Assembly (NCBI GenBank): GCA_900546485.1
Contig: URDK01000039.1
Coordinates: forward strand, 1 to 21,865
Direction of reading: 5' to 3'
From: an uncultured Eubacteriales bacterium
Lineage (GTDB): Bacteria > Bacillota > Clostridia > Oscillospirales > Oscillospiraceae
Length of the DNA: 21,865 nucleotides
Shown here one piece after another: positions 1 to 7,804 of the stretch (position 1 is the first letter of the stretch; the number at the start of each line of letters is the position of its first letter). Made by a program: the position numbers and the translations under genes. The notes under the pieces were generated by a model. It was not told the DNA's origin. It did not search any database and saw only the letters and a program-made list of their open reading frames with translations.

Positions 1-1622
1 AAAGCTGTTCCGCAATACCCAAGTACAAGGAGCCCGACAAGCTCACCGACGAGCTGACCAAGGAAGAAATTGAGACAAAAATCGCCGATATGATTAAGCT
101 CGCCAAGCTCGCCAAGGGCTGGGGCTATGACGGCGTTGAAATACACGGCATGCACTGGGGCTACCTGCTAGACCAGTTTGCCATGGCCTATACCAATCAT
201 CGCACCGACGAGTACGGCGGCGATCTGGATGGGCGTCTCACCGTTCACCGCAAGATAATCCAGGGCATCAAGGCCGCCTGCGGCAGGGACTTCCCCGTCT
301 CCATGCGCATGTGCATGAAGACATTTATGGCCGGCTATAACAAAAGCACTCTCACCGGAGAGAATGAGGTCGGACGCAGTATAGAGGAAGCTGTGGAGAT
401 AGCCAAAAGGTTCGAGAGCTACGGCGTGGACATGCTCAACGTAAACACCGGAACCTATGACACCTTTTACTATTGTGTCGGCCCTTATTATATGCCCAAG
501 GGCTACAACATACAGTTTGCCCGGCAGGTAAAGCGCGCCGTTAGCATCCCGGTATTCGTCGCCGGCAAAATGGACGACCCCGAGATGTGCGAGCGCGCCA
601 TAGCAGACGGCAGCATCGACGGCGTTACCCTAGCCCGTGCCTCCCTCGCGGACTCTCACTATCCCGAAAAGGTCTATATGGGCAAGGAGGACAGCATACG
701 CCCCTGCATAGCCTGCACCAACTGCATAGAGACCAACCTCGCCGGCGGCGTGCCGCTCTGCTCAGTGAACCCCGCGGCCATGCACGAGCTCATTTATGGC
801 GTCAGCAAGGCACCTGTCAGCAAGAAGGTCCTCATCATAGGCGGCGGCGTAGCCGGTATGGAGGCCGCACGCACCTGCCAGCTCCGCGGTCATGACGTGG
901 AGCTGTATGAGGCCAGCGGCAAGCTCGGCGGCCATCTCATAGAGGCCGGAAGTCACCCCTTCAAGGACGGAATCGCCGCCCTGAACCGCTGGTATCAGCG
1001 CGAGCTGGCCGAACTCGGCGTCAAAGTCAACCTCAACTGCCCCATGGACGCCGACAAAATAAAGGCTCTGCGCCCCGACGCCGTCATTCTCGCCGTTGGC
1101 TCCACCCACTTCATGCCCAAAATTCCGGGAATCGACCACTACAAGACCGCGGGCTGCTACGATGTGCTCATGAAAAATGTTAAGCCCGGCAAAAAGGTGG
1201 TCGTAGTAGGCGGCGGCATGACCGGCTGCGAGCTGGCCTACGACCTGGCGGCCTACGAGCACTGCGACGTGACGCTGGTAGAGGCTCTCGACAGCGTAAT
1301 GAGCTCCGGTCCCGTCGTGCCAAAGGCGGTCAAAACCATGCTTCTGGACCTGCTTGACCACTACAATGTCAAGATCATGGCCGGGAACGCTATCGCCGCG
1401 GTAAACGACGAGGGTGCCGTAATAAGGTCCATGGCCAGCGGCACAGAAACGACCCTCGAGGCCGACACTGTCGTCATGGCCATAGGTCTGCGCCCGCGCG
1501 GCAACATGACAGCGGAACTGGCCGGCTCCGGCATTCAGGTGTATACTACCGGCGACGCGCTCCAGGTGGGCAACATCCGCACCTGCGTCTCCGGCGCATA
1601 TGAAATTGCCAGGAACATCTAA
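1..1622 (+). CDS. NADH:flavin oxidoreductase / 2,4-dienoyl-CoA reductase-like (FadH/BaiCD-type), 5'-truncated by the window
   Basis: The frame is open from base 3, so the true start lies upstream; 539 residues are visible of a family usually about 640-670 long. The N-terminal part is the C-terminal half of an old-yellow-enzyme FMN barrel, with a GVEIHGMHWGYLLDQF stretch followed by NHRTDEYGG. A [4Fe-4S] motif C-x2-C-x2-C-x11-C has its cysteine codons at 705, 714, 723 and 759. Two Rossmann GGG motifs follow, IIGGGVAGMEAA near 834 and VVGGGMTGCELA near 1207, as expected for the FAD and NAD(P)H domains. Members of this family reduce activated C=C bonds of enoyl-CoAs, enoates or steroids in the cytoplasm. 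The substrate is not evident. The next gene encodes an anion/carboxylate carrier 83 bp downstream, probably co-transcribed. A paralogue with the same architecture lies at 14617-16563. Confidence 0.9.
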   Translation, partial: SCSAIPKYKEPDKLTDELTKEEIETKIADMIKLAKLAKGWGYDGVEIHGMHWGYLLDQFAMAYTNHRTDEYGGDLDGRLTVHRKIIQGIKAACGRDFPVSMRMCMKTFMAGYNKSTLTGENEVGRSIEEAVEIAKRFESYGVDMLNVNTGTYDTFYYCVGPYYMPKGYNIQFARQVKRAVSIPVFVAGKMDDPEMCERAIADGSIDGVTLARASLADSHYPEKVYMGKEDSIRPCIACTNCIETNLAGGVPLCSVNPAAMHELIYGVSKAPVSKKVLIIGGGVAGMEAARTCQLRGHDVELYEASGKLGGHLIEAGSHPFKDGIAALNRWYQRELAELGVKVNLNCPMDADKIKALRPDAVILAVGSTHFMPKIPGIDHYKTAGCYDVLMKNVKPGKKVVVVGGGMTGCELAYDLAAYEHCDVTLVEALDSVMSSGPVVPKAVKTMLLDLLDHYNVKIMAGNAIAAVNDEGAVIRSMASGTETTLEADTVVMAIGLRPRGNMTAELAGSGIQVYTTGDALQVGNIRTCVSGAYEIARNI

Positions 1623-1636
1623 TTAAACACAAAGCG

Positions 1637-1662
1637 GCAGGCAGGCCATGGCGCCTGCCTGC
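1637..1662 (+). promoter_or_regulatory. Intercistronic stem-loop without U-tract
   Basis: Perfect 10-bp inverted repeat, GCAGGCAGGC and GCCTGCCTGC, with a 6-nt loop, 15 nt after the reductase stop. It is followed by an A-rich, not T-rich, tail. It is therefore better explained as an mRNA-stabilising or processing hairpin, or a leaky terminator, between the reductase and the permease than as a full terminator. Confidence 0.5.
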
Positions 1663-1705
1663 TTAAAGAAAGAAAAAGTCAGTTTTTTGACATATGGAGG
1701 GGAAT

Positions 1706-2974
1706 ATGGAACTGAGCACAGTGGCACTGATAATACTGGCGTCCGCGCTTGTACTCTACTGTATACCAGCCGTTCCGCTTGCCGTAACGACCATACTGGC
1801 CATGCTTGCCATGGCCGCGACAGGGGTCATCTCCTTCGCAGACGCCTATTCCGGCTTTTCGAACTCAGCCATCTTCCTCATGGCCGGTATGATGGTCATC
1901 GGGCGTGCATGGTTCACAACGGGTCTGGCGGCGAGGATAAGCCGCATACTCTACAAATTCGTAGGCTCCAACGAGAAGCTGCTCATAGCCGTTATACTCA
2001 TAATTGCGTCGTTTATAAGCGTATTTCTGAACGGCTCTCTGACTGTTGCAATACTCATGCCGGTTATAGACAGCCTTGTCGTCCGCTCCGGCGGCAGGAT
2101 ATCCCGCAAGCAAACCTATTTCCCGCTCGGCGTGGCCTCTGTGCTTGGCAATAACCTCACCACAATAAGCGCCACAAGCATGGTCACGGCCGGCGCTCTG
2201 CTCAGCGAGTCAGGCTTTCGCCAGCTCGGGCTCTTTGAACCCACAGCGGTAAATCTCCCCGCCCTGCTGATAGTCATAGGCTTTTATATTTTCCTGGGAC
2301 ACGACCTGCAGTCGCGATGGTTCGACTTTGAGGAAATACCTCCTTCTCAGGAACAGATAACCGACCCTGAGCAAAACAATATTCCCGTGTTCAAGACCTG
2401 GTTCACATTGGTGGTCACGCTCGGCGTAGTGGTGCTGCTGGTTTGTGGCGCGGATTCCGGCTTTGCAGCTCTCGCTGGTGCCTGTGCGCTGATACTCACC
2501 CGCTGTATCACCGAGAAAGAGGCCTTCTCGAGCATAAGCTGGTCCGTCATTATCATAGCCGCCGGCGCTATCGGCTTCTCCAAGGGCATGGACAGCTCCG
2601 GCGCGGGCGAAATCATTGCCAGCACGGTCATAAATCTTTTCGGCGGCCTCAGCTCTCCCTTTGTCATCTGCATCGTCCTTTTCATAATAGGTTCGCTGCT
2701 GAGCAATTTCATGAGCGACAACGCCTCCGTCGCAATACTCATACCCATAACCCTTGCCGTAGCGCAGGGCATGAACTGCGACGCTACTCCGCTTGTCCTC
2801 TCCGCCGCCTCCGGCATCAAGGTTGCGCTCGCGACGCCAATAAGCGTAACACCCATGACCATGATAGGCGTACCCGGTTACCGCTTCAAAGATTACCTGC
2901 GCATGGGCGGGCTTGTAAACCTCATATCGCTTGCAGTTACAAGTGTATCAATATACCTTATATACTTCGTGTAA
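1706..2974 (+). CDS. SLC13/DASS-type (ion-transporter superfamily) permease for anions or dicarboxylates
   Basis: Very hydrophobic protein of 422 residues with about a dozen predicted membrane spans. It has the two-fold pseudo-symmetric plan of the SLC13/ArsB/CitMHS superfamily: a polar hairpin motif NNLTTISATS in the first half and NFMSDNASVAILIPI in the second, followed by a GIKVALATPISVTPMT re-entrant-like stretch. Such carriers move di- or tricarboxylates, sulfate or other oxyanions with Na+ or H+; the cargo here is unknown. An in-frame ATG exists at 1694, but the GGAGG at 1697-1701 sits four bases before the ATG at 1706, and the 1694 start has no Shine-Dalgarno of its own, so 1706 is preferred. 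It probably forms an operon with the preceding enoate-reductase-like gene, which suggests it imports that enzyme's substrate or exports its product. Confidence 0.8.
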   Translation: MELSTVALIILASALVLYCIPAVPLAVTTILAMLAMAATGVISFADAYSGFSNSAIFLMAGMMVIGRAWFTTGLAARISRILYKFVGSNEKLLIAVILIIASFISVFLNGSLTVAILMPVIDSLVVRSGGRISRKQTYFPLGVASVLGNNLTTISATSMVTAGALLSESGFRQLGLFEPTAVNLPALLIVIGFYIFLGHDLQSRWFDFEEIPPSQEQITDPEQNNIPVFKTWFTLVVTLGVVVLLVCGADSGFAALAGACALILTRCITEKEAFSSISWSVIIIAAGAIGFSKGMDSSGAGEIIASTVINLFGGLSSPFVICIVLFIIGSLLSNFMSDNASVAILIPITLAVAQGMNCDATPLVLSAASGIKVALATPISVTPMTMIGVPGYRFKDYLRMGGLVNLISLAVTSVSIYLIYFV

Positions 2975-2985
2975 TGTTTTCATAT

Positions 2986-3025
2986 AAAAGTCCCCTGCGC
3001 TTTGCGGCGCGCAGGGGACTTTTTT
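2986..3025 (+). terminator. Rho-independent terminator of the reductase-permease operon
   Basis: A 15-bp stem whose left arm is AAAAGTCCCCTGCGC (2986-3000) and right arm GCGCAGGGGACTTTT (3009-3023). The loop is 8 nt and a T-run follows. It lies 12 bp after the permease stop codon. Confidence 0.92.
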
Positions 3026-3125
3026 CAATGCATTTCTTTTGTGCAGAATGTTATAATCTGGCGTAAAGCAGCCGGTAATCTTCTCTCCGCGACAGCAAAC
3101 CAGACTTTTTCTTCGCAGCATACTG

Positions 3126-3134
3126 TGATATAAT
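3126..3134 (+). promoter_or_regulatory. Candidate extended -10 promoter for glgA
   Basis: TG-A-TATAAT at 3126-3134 is a perfect extended -10 element. No good -35 is visible at 16-18 bp, which extended -10 promoters tolerate. Transcription would start near 3141, giving a leader of about 200 nt before glgA. A second TATAAT occurs at 3050-3055 without a convincing -35. Confidence 0.4.
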
Positions 3135-3140
3135 GTAAAT

Positions 3141-3338
3141 GGTGGCATTGAAAGGATTGGCTGGTATGCCCGTCATTGATGCCATATTGACGCCACGCCC
3201 GTCAGCGCTTCTGCCGAAGCCTGGGAGTGGACAGGAACAGCACCTGTACTAACGCCGCGCCCGAATGCTCACAGCTTTCCCCATCCGTTGAGGCACTTTC
3301 GCCTCAATGATCAATGATAGCCGAAAGGAAGATTCGTC
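3141..3338 (+). promoter_or_regulatory. Long, foldable 5' leader of glgA
   Basis: About 200 nt with no recognisable gene. By eye it holds several nested inverted repeats: TGGCAT (3143-3148) with ATGCCA (3179-3184); a GCTTC-tgcc-GAAGC hairpin inside a longer CCA..CCC / GGG..TGG stem around 3192-3235; ACAGG with CCTGT around 3232-3248; and a perfect 7-bp hairpin TTGAGGC-actttc-GCCTCAA at 3288-3307, just upstream of the AAAGGAAG ribosome site. A short frame of 28 codons, ATG 3166 to TAA 3252, with AAAGGA 10 nt upstream, could be a leader peptide or chance. I do not recognise a known riboswitch class in it. The leader might regulate glgA translation or transcription elongation; this is inference from foldability only. 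Confidence 0.4.
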
Positions 3339-5576
3339 ATGGCACGAAAGAAAACTGATACCATCGAGAAGGATACAACCCCGCTCGCAAATAAAGAGGC
3401 TCCCGTCGCGGAGAAGTCCGCGCCTGCTGCTGAGAAGGCGGAGCCCGCCGCAAAGAAGACCTCCTCCACCACCAAGAGATCCGCTTCCACCGCAAAGAAG
3501 GCTGAGACCGCAGAGAAGAAGGCGGCCAGCACCGTAAAAGAAGCCGCACCCGTTGAAGAAAAAGCCGCTGCTGCCGGAAAGGCCAAGCCCGCTGCCAAGC
3601 GAACTGCTTCCGGCGCCAAAAAGACCGCATCCGCCGAAAAGAAAGCTGTCCTCACCGATGAAAAGGCAGCTACTGCCGTTGAGAAGGCCAAGCCCGCTGC
3701 AAAGAAGGCCGCTTCCACTTCGAAAAAAGCCGCGTCCGCTGCAAAGAAAACCGCTCCGGCTGAAGAAAAGACCGAAGCCGCTGTCGAAAAAACTGCACCC
3801 ACCATTGAGGACGCTCCCGCCCCCATCGTGGATGAGGCCACTCCCGCGGTCGAAATGCCCGTCCCTGTCGCCGAGGAACCCGCGCCCGTTGCGGATGAGC
3901 CCGTTTCCATAGTTGAGAAGGCCGCGCCCATAGCTGAGGATGTTCCCGCAGCTGAGGCCGTTGCTGTCAAGGCTGTCCCCGATGAGGAACCCGCCGTTGT
4001 CGAGGAACCTCCCGTCGCCGAGGAGCCCTCCCCTGTCGTTGAAGCTGCTGCGGCGCCTGTTCTTGAGGAGCCCGCCCCCGTCGTGGAGGAGCCGGTGCCC
4101 GTGGTCGAGATGCCGGATATGCCGCGCAGGAGCATCGCATTCATCGGCTCCGAGTGCCACCCCTTCGTCAAGACCGGAGGCCTTGGAGACGTGATGTACG
4201 CCCTGCCCCGTGAGCTGGCAAGGCTCAACTGCGACGTCCGCGTCATTCTTCCCCGCTATGCCTGCATACCGCAGGAGTATCAGAACAAGATGGTCTACCG
4301 CGGCGAGTTCTACATGGACCTCGGCAAGACCGGCCGCAACTACTACGTCGGAATAATGGAGTACATATGCGACGGCGTGGTGTATGACTTCATTGACAAT
4401 CAGGAGTTCTTCACCTCGGGCAACCCCTATACCAACCTCGTGGACGACATCCCGAAGTACTGCTTCTTTGCCAAGGCCGCGCTGGCCGCGCTCAACTACA
4501 TGAACTGGATACCCGATATCGTCCACTGCCACGACTGGCAGGCGGCGCTCGTACCGGTGTATCTGCGCACACTGTTCCATGACACCCCGGTCGGACGTGC
4601 AAAATCCGTGCTCACCATCCACAATCTCCGCTTCCAGGGCGTCTACAACATACCCACCATCAAATACTGGTCCGGCCTGCCCGGCAGCGTGTTCAACATG
4701 GGCGCGCTGCAGCAGGACTATGTGGAAGCCAACATGCTCAAGGGCGGCCTTGCCTACGCGGACCGCATAACGACTGTGAGCGGCACCTACGCCCAGGAGA
4801 TACAGACCGCCGAGTATGGCGAGCGTCTTGAGGAGCACCTGCGCTATCACAACTGGAAGCTCCGCGGCATCGTCAACGGCATAGATTACGAGATGTGGAA
4901 CCCGGAGACTGACCCGGCGCTTGCGGAGAACTACGGCCTCGGCAATGTGCTCGAGCACAAGATGGCCAACAAGCGCGCTCTCCAGCGCGAGCTCGGCCTC
5001 GAGGAGGACGATAGCAAGTTCGTCATCGGCCTTATCTCCCGTCTCACCAATCAGAAGGGACTCGACCTCGTCAGCTCCATCATCCCGCAGGTGCTTGACG
5101 GCAACACCCAGGTCATCATACTCGGCACCGGCGACAAGCAGTATGAGGACACCTTCCGCTACTACGAAGGCGCCTACCGCGGTACCTTCAGCGCCTGCAT
5201 ACAGTACGACGAGGCGAGGGCGCACCGTATCTACGCCGGCGCGGATGCCCTGATGGTACCGTCCCGCTTTGAGCCCTGCGGGCTCACACAGCTCAATGCC
5301 ATGCACTACGGCACGCTGCCCATCGTGCGCGAGACCGGCGGACTAAAGGACACCGTGGAGCCCTACAACAACTTCACCGGCGACGGCAACGGCTTCACCT
5401 TCGACCGCTACGACGCGGGCCTGCTGCTCGACGCCATCAACCGCGCCAAGACCGTGTATTTCACCAACCGCTATCACTGGGACGAGGTCGTCCAGCGCGA
5501 CATGGCCAAGGACGTGTCCTGGACTCGCTCCGCAAGGCAGTACAAGAACCTCTATCTCGAGCTTACGCAGTGGTAA
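3339..5576 (+). CDS. glgA: Glycogen (starch) synthase GlgA with a ~260-residue low-complexity N-terminal extension
   Basis: Residues 261-745 form a complete GT5 glycogen synthase, about the usual 480 residues, which transfers glucose from ADP-glucose to the growing alpha-1,4-glucan. It begins with RRSIAFIGSECHPFVKTGGL, whose KTGG lysine is K278. HDWQ is at 398-401, RLTNQKG with K573 at 568-574, and SRFEPCGL with E645 at 642-649, matching the nucleotide-sugar and catalytic residues of GT5. Residues 1-260 are not part of the normal enzyme. The first ~150 are rich in Lys and Ala, histone-H1-like with AKK and KPAAKK units, and the next ~110 are rich in Glu, Pro, Val and Ala. The upstream ATG at 3339 has AAAGGAAG at proper spacing, whereas the internal ATG at 4119 has no good ribosome site, so the long form is favoured. 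No other glg gene is nearby. Codon use is GC-rich and biased, as in highly expressed genes. Confidence 0.95.
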   Translation: MARKKTDTIEKDTTPLANKEAPVAEKSAPAAEKAEPAAKKTSSTTKRSASTAKKAETAEKKAASTVKEAAPVEEKAAAAGKAKPAAKRTASGAKKTASAEKKAVLTDEKAATAVEKAKPAAKKAASTSKKAASAAKKTAPAEEKTEAAVEKTAPTIEDAPAPIVDEATPAVEMPVPVAEEPAPVADEPVSIVEKAAPIAEDVPAAEAVAVKAVPDEEPAVVEEPPVAEEPSPVVEAAAAPVLEEPAPVVEEPVPVVEMPDMPRRSIAFIGSECHPFVKTGGLGDVMYALPRELARLNCDVRVILPRYACIPQEYQNKMVYRGEFYMDLGKTGRNYYVGIMEYICDGVVYDFIDNQEFFTSGNPYTNLVDDIPKYCFFAKAALAALNYMNWIPDIVHCHDWQAALVPVYLRTLFHDTPVGRAKSVLTIHNLRFQGVYNIPTIKYWSGLPGSVFNMGALQQDYVEANMLKGGLAYADRITTVSGTYAQEIQTAEYGERLEEHLRYHNWKLRGIVNGIDYEMWNPETDPALAENYGLGNVLEHKMANKRALQRELGLEEDDSKFVIGLISRLTNQKGLDLVSSIIPQVLDGNTQVIILGTGDKQYEDTFRYYEGAYRGTFSACIQYDEARAHRIYAGADALMVPSRFEPCGLTQLNAMHYGTLPIVRETGGLKDTVEPYNNFTGDGNGFTFDRYDAGLLLDAINRAKTVYFTNRYHWDEVVQRDMAKDVSWTRSARQYKNLYLELTQW
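3579..3788 (+). repeat. Two tandem 35-codon repeats in the GlgA N-terminal extension
   Basis: Residues 81-115 and 116-150 align without gaps. Both begin KAKPAAK and end AVE, with K-K pairs at the same places in the middle. At DNA level the first 17 bases, AAGGCCAAGCCCGCTGC, are identical at 3579-3595 and 3684-3700. A longer, more diverged unit starting KAEPAAKK begins at residue 33. The pattern suggests growth of the extension by duplication. Confidence 0.85.
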
Positions 5577-5600
5577 GCCCTGCGCATGTGATTAGATGAC

Positions 5601-5642
5601 AAGCCCGCCTCCCTGGCGAATTCAGGAGGCGGGTTTGTTTTT
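5601..5642 (+). terminator. Rho-independent terminator of glgA
   Basis: Left arm AAGCCCGCCTC and right arm GAGGCGGGTTT, extended by an inner CTG/CAG pairing around loop GCGAATT, followed by GTTTTTT. It lies 24 bp after the glgA stop. Confidence 0.9.
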
Positions 5643-5743
5643 TGGCCTTGGACAGCGATGAAAGTCGAAAGTGTACTTGCGGTAGGTGAATAGAATGTAG
5701 CATCATTGATAAGGTGGTGCTTATTTTGCTAGCTGGAGCTTTT

Positions 5744-6361
5744 ATGATGCTGCTCTCGAGCGCATTTTTAATGCTGAGACTGGGTCCCGCGTCAGGCTCG
5801 TTCCCACGCCCGCTCTCGCCGGAGGAAGAGCGAAAATACGTAGACCTCTGGTTGGAGGGCGATATTGAAGCTCGCAATGTGCTCATCGAGCACAATCTCC
5901 GACTTGTCGCGCACATAATCAAGAAGTACTACACCCAGGCCGACGATGCCGACGACCTCATTTCCATCGGCACCATAGGTCTCATCAAGGGTATAAACAC
6001 CTATCGCCCCGAAAAGGGCGTCCGCCTGGCCACATATGCCTCACGCTGCTGCGAAAATGAGATACTTATGTACTTCCGCGCACTCAGGAAATCCGCCGGC
6101 GATGTTTCGCTGTCGGAGTCAATAGACGTGGACGGAGACGGAAACACACTGTCGCTTATGGACATAATCTCGCAGGAGGACGACATGGCCGAGCGCATCG
6201 GCGACAGCGAAACTTGTATGCGCCTGCGTGAGTGCGTGGACAGCGTACTGAGCGAGCGCGAGGCAGAGATAATTAAGCTCCGCTACGGCCTGCGCGGCTC
6301 CAAACCCCTCACCCAACGCGAAACCGCCACTCTCTGCGGCATCTCGCGCAGCTATGTATAA
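5744..6361 (+). CDS. sigK: SigK-like sporulation sigma factor, C-terminally truncated
   Basis: 205 residues. The short hydrophobic N-terminus (MMLLSSAFLMLRL) followed by GSFPRPLSPEEERKYV matches the pro-sequence and mature start of pro-sigma-K, which in sporulating Bacillota directs late mother-cell transcription after proteolytic activation. Region 2 is intact: NLRLVAHIIKKYY, DLISIGTIGLIKGI and LATYASRCCENEILMYFR. Region 4 begins normally (REAEIIKLRYGLRG, TQRETATLCGISRSYV) but a TAA follows directly after SYV, where the family continues with S-R-I-E-K-R-A-L and about 20 more residues. The recognition helix for the -35 element is thus cut, and neither other frame after 6361 restores it. Start: GGAG at 5735-5738 precedes the ATG pair 5744/5747; the upstream GTG at 5714 has no spaced ribosome site. 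It may be a pseudogene or a protein altered in function. Confidence 0.75.
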   Translation: MMLLSSAFLMLRLGPASGSFPRPLSPEEERKYVDLWLEGDIEARNVLIEHNLRLVAHIIKKYYTQADDADDLISIGTIGLIKGINTYRPEKGVRLATYASRCCENEILMYFRALRKSAGDVSLSESIDVDGDGNTLSLMDIISQEDDMAERIGDSETCMRLRECVDSVLSEREAEIIKLRYGLRGSKPLTQRETATLCGISRSYV

Positions 6362-6378
6362 CAGCACGCCTAATGTAA

Positions 6379-6421
6379 GCGAAGCCCGGAGGGCCGTACG
6401 GCCCTCCGGGCTTCGCCTTTT
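6379..6421 (+). terminator. Perfect 17-bp terminator hairpin after sigK
   Basis: Arms 6379-6395 and 6400-6416 are fully complementary with a GTAC loop, followed by CTTTTTA. It begins only 17 nt after the premature sigK stop. Confidence 0.92.
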
Positions 6422-6424
6422 ACA

Positions 6425-6635
6425 CGTGGTTACGACGCGTTTATTGTAAGCGATTGAATATTTCGGTAAATAAGCGGCTGTTCATCACAAACTGCACTGC
6501 AGCCATTTACGAATCATCCTTATAAAACTTGTGACGACGGTTTGATACGCGAAATGGCTGAGAGCGTGAAGCGCGGCAAAGCTCCCGGTTTAAGCTTCGC
6601 GTGTAGGCCGCCGTATATATAAATATCATGTCTCA
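6425..6635. other. Intergenic stretch between convergent sigK and LacI-family genes
   Basis: About 210 bp with no convincing open frame, RNA gene or strong terminator for the minus-strand regulator. A loose GAAGC/GCTTC pairing around 6565-6602 is the only secondary structure noticed. No remaining sigK 3' end is recognisable here. Confidence 0.4.
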
Positions 6636-7655
6636 CTATTTCATCCGGGTCGTTTCCCTTTGAATGAGACGCGGCAGGGCAGTGTAAGTTTGAACGAGCA
6701 TGGCTGGATCTTTTATTTTACGTACAAGCAGGCTTCCTGCATTTACTCCGAGACTAAACAAGTCAATATCGATAACGGTAGGTGCCGGAGTTATGATCGA
6801 AGAGTACGGATAGTCGTCAAACGCGATCAATGAGAGCTCATCAGGCACCGAGAGTCCTTTTTCCTTTATCGCACGCATCGTGCCGACAGTCATCAGGCTG
6901 TTGGTACACACGATACCGTCCGGCGGTGCCGGCAGTTCAAGAAGCCGCAGCGCGGATTGAAAAATCGCATTCACATCTGGTTCGTTATAGGTAATATACC
7001 CGTCCAGCAATTCGAGGCCATTCTTTCTGAGCGCAATCTTGAAGCCCTTTAACCTGTCCATAAATATCTTATCGCTTTCCTGCCCGCCCATAAATGCCAG
7101 CCTTCTGCATCCGCACTGGAGCAAGTGTTCAACAGCAAGATTTGCTGAAAGCGAATTGTTGGTATCTATCCAAGAAAGTATCGAATCAAAAGCAGGTTCT
7201 CCTATGCAGATCTGCGGAAAATCATATTGCAATATCAGTCTTTCCAGCTTCGGGGTAATAAACGAACTGTTTATGATGATGCCATCGGCGGCTTTTGCTG
7301 AGATCATTTCTTCAAGATCGCTTACGACCTGCTTCGGCGATGAAGATAAATTGAACAGTGACAATTGATATCCCTTTCGGCCAAGCTCATAACTTACGCC
7401 GCAGATAATATCAAACATATGGGGATTTTGATATGGCAGCCCTTTGTGGAAACTATCGGCATAAAAAACAGTTTTTGTAGCCTTTCTTGCCAGATTTGAA
7501 GCAGATACATTGGGAGAATAGTTCAAATCTTTCATTATCTGCAGCACTTTTTCCCTGGTCGCAGGCGCCACATACATTTTGTTGTTTATCACTTTACTGA
7601 CGGTAGCGGTCGAAACTCCGGCCTCTCTGGCAATATCTCGAATAGTAGTTGGCAT
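6636..7655 (-). CDS. LacI/GalR-family transcriptional repressor of the maltodextrin locus
   Basis: 339 residues, normal family length. The N-terminus TIRDIAREAGVSTATVSKVI followed by NYSPN and SASNLARK is the LacI helix-turn-helix plus hinge helix. The remainder is a periplasmic-binding-protein-like sensor domain with typical DGIIINSS, LAVEHLLQCGCRRLAFMGG and PDELSLIAFDD stretches. Start: the ATG at 7655 has AAAGG eight bases upstream, while the in-frame GTG at 7664 overlaps that ribosome site and is less likely. It is divergent from the ABC-transporter/GH13 operon and is inferred to repress it, and possibly itself, through the palindrome at 7679-7691, releasing on binding a malto-oligosaccharide-type sugar. 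The inducer is not known from sequence. Confidence 0.9.
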   Translation of the reverse strand: MPTTIRDIAREAGVSTATVSKVINNKMYVAPATREKVLQIMKDLNYSPNVSASNLARKATKTVFYADSFHKGLPYQNPHMFDIICGVSYELGRKGYQLSLFNLSSSPKQVVSDLEEMISAKAADGIIINSSFITPKLERLILQYDFPQICIGEPAFDSILSWIDTNNSLSANLAVEHLLQCGCRRLAFMGGQESDKIFMDRLKGFKIALRKNGLELLDGYITYNEPDVNAIFQSALRLLELPAPPDGIVCTNSLMTVGTMRAIKEKGLSVPDELSLIAFDDYPYSSIITPAPTVIDIDLFSLGVNAGSLLVRKIKDPAMLVQTYTALPRLIQRETTRMK

Positions 7656-7678
7656 AGAAAACACCTTTCATAAAACAG

Positions 7679-7691
7679 GTAAACGGTTTAC
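7679..7691. promoter_or_regulatory. Putative LacI-family operator
   Basis: GTAAACGGTTTAC is a perfect inverted repeat (GTAAAC, one central base, GTTTAC). It resembles LacI/CcpA-type operators built on AAACGTTT but carries one extra central base. It lies 23 bp upstream of the repressor ATG and 31 bp upstream of the divergent operon's -35 box. Confidence 0.6.
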
Positions 7692-7722
7692 TAATTTGTT
7701 GAATTAGCGAACGACGAATTCA

Positions 7723-7751
7723 TTGACACGCCTGTATATAGATGATAATAT
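7723..7751 (+). promoter_or_regulatory. Promoter of the ABC transporter/GH13 operon
   Basis: Perfect -35 TTGACA (7723-7728), 17-bp spacer, and -10 TAATAT (7746-7751) preceded by an extended TG at 7743-7744. The expected start near 7758 gives a leader of about 120 nt. Confidence 0.65.
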
Positions 7752-7804
7752 TTGTACACATAATACATTATTGTTTCAAGTATTGCAAGATAATATCGTC
7801 AATA

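Noticed and set aside
1687..1692. TTGACA that could be a -35 box before the SLC13-type permease
   Set aside because: It lies only 13 bp before the translation start, so it cannot be that gene's promoter. It is also half of a small GTCA/TGAC inverted repeat.
3166..3252. 28-codon frame in the glgA leader
   Set aside because: The ribosome site is weak and there is no similarity I recognise. It is mentioned as a possible leader peptide but not annotated as a gene.
3249..5306. Very long open frame antisense to glgA
   Set aside because: The low-complexity, Gly/Ser- and Val/His-rich translation mirrors the repetitive and GC-biased codons of glgA. There is no ribosome site and no recognisable domain.
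6425..6635. Possible small RNA or remnant of the sigK 3' end
   Set aside because: No frame restores the SigK C-terminus, no convincing promoter plus terminator pair was found, and the secondary structure is weak.
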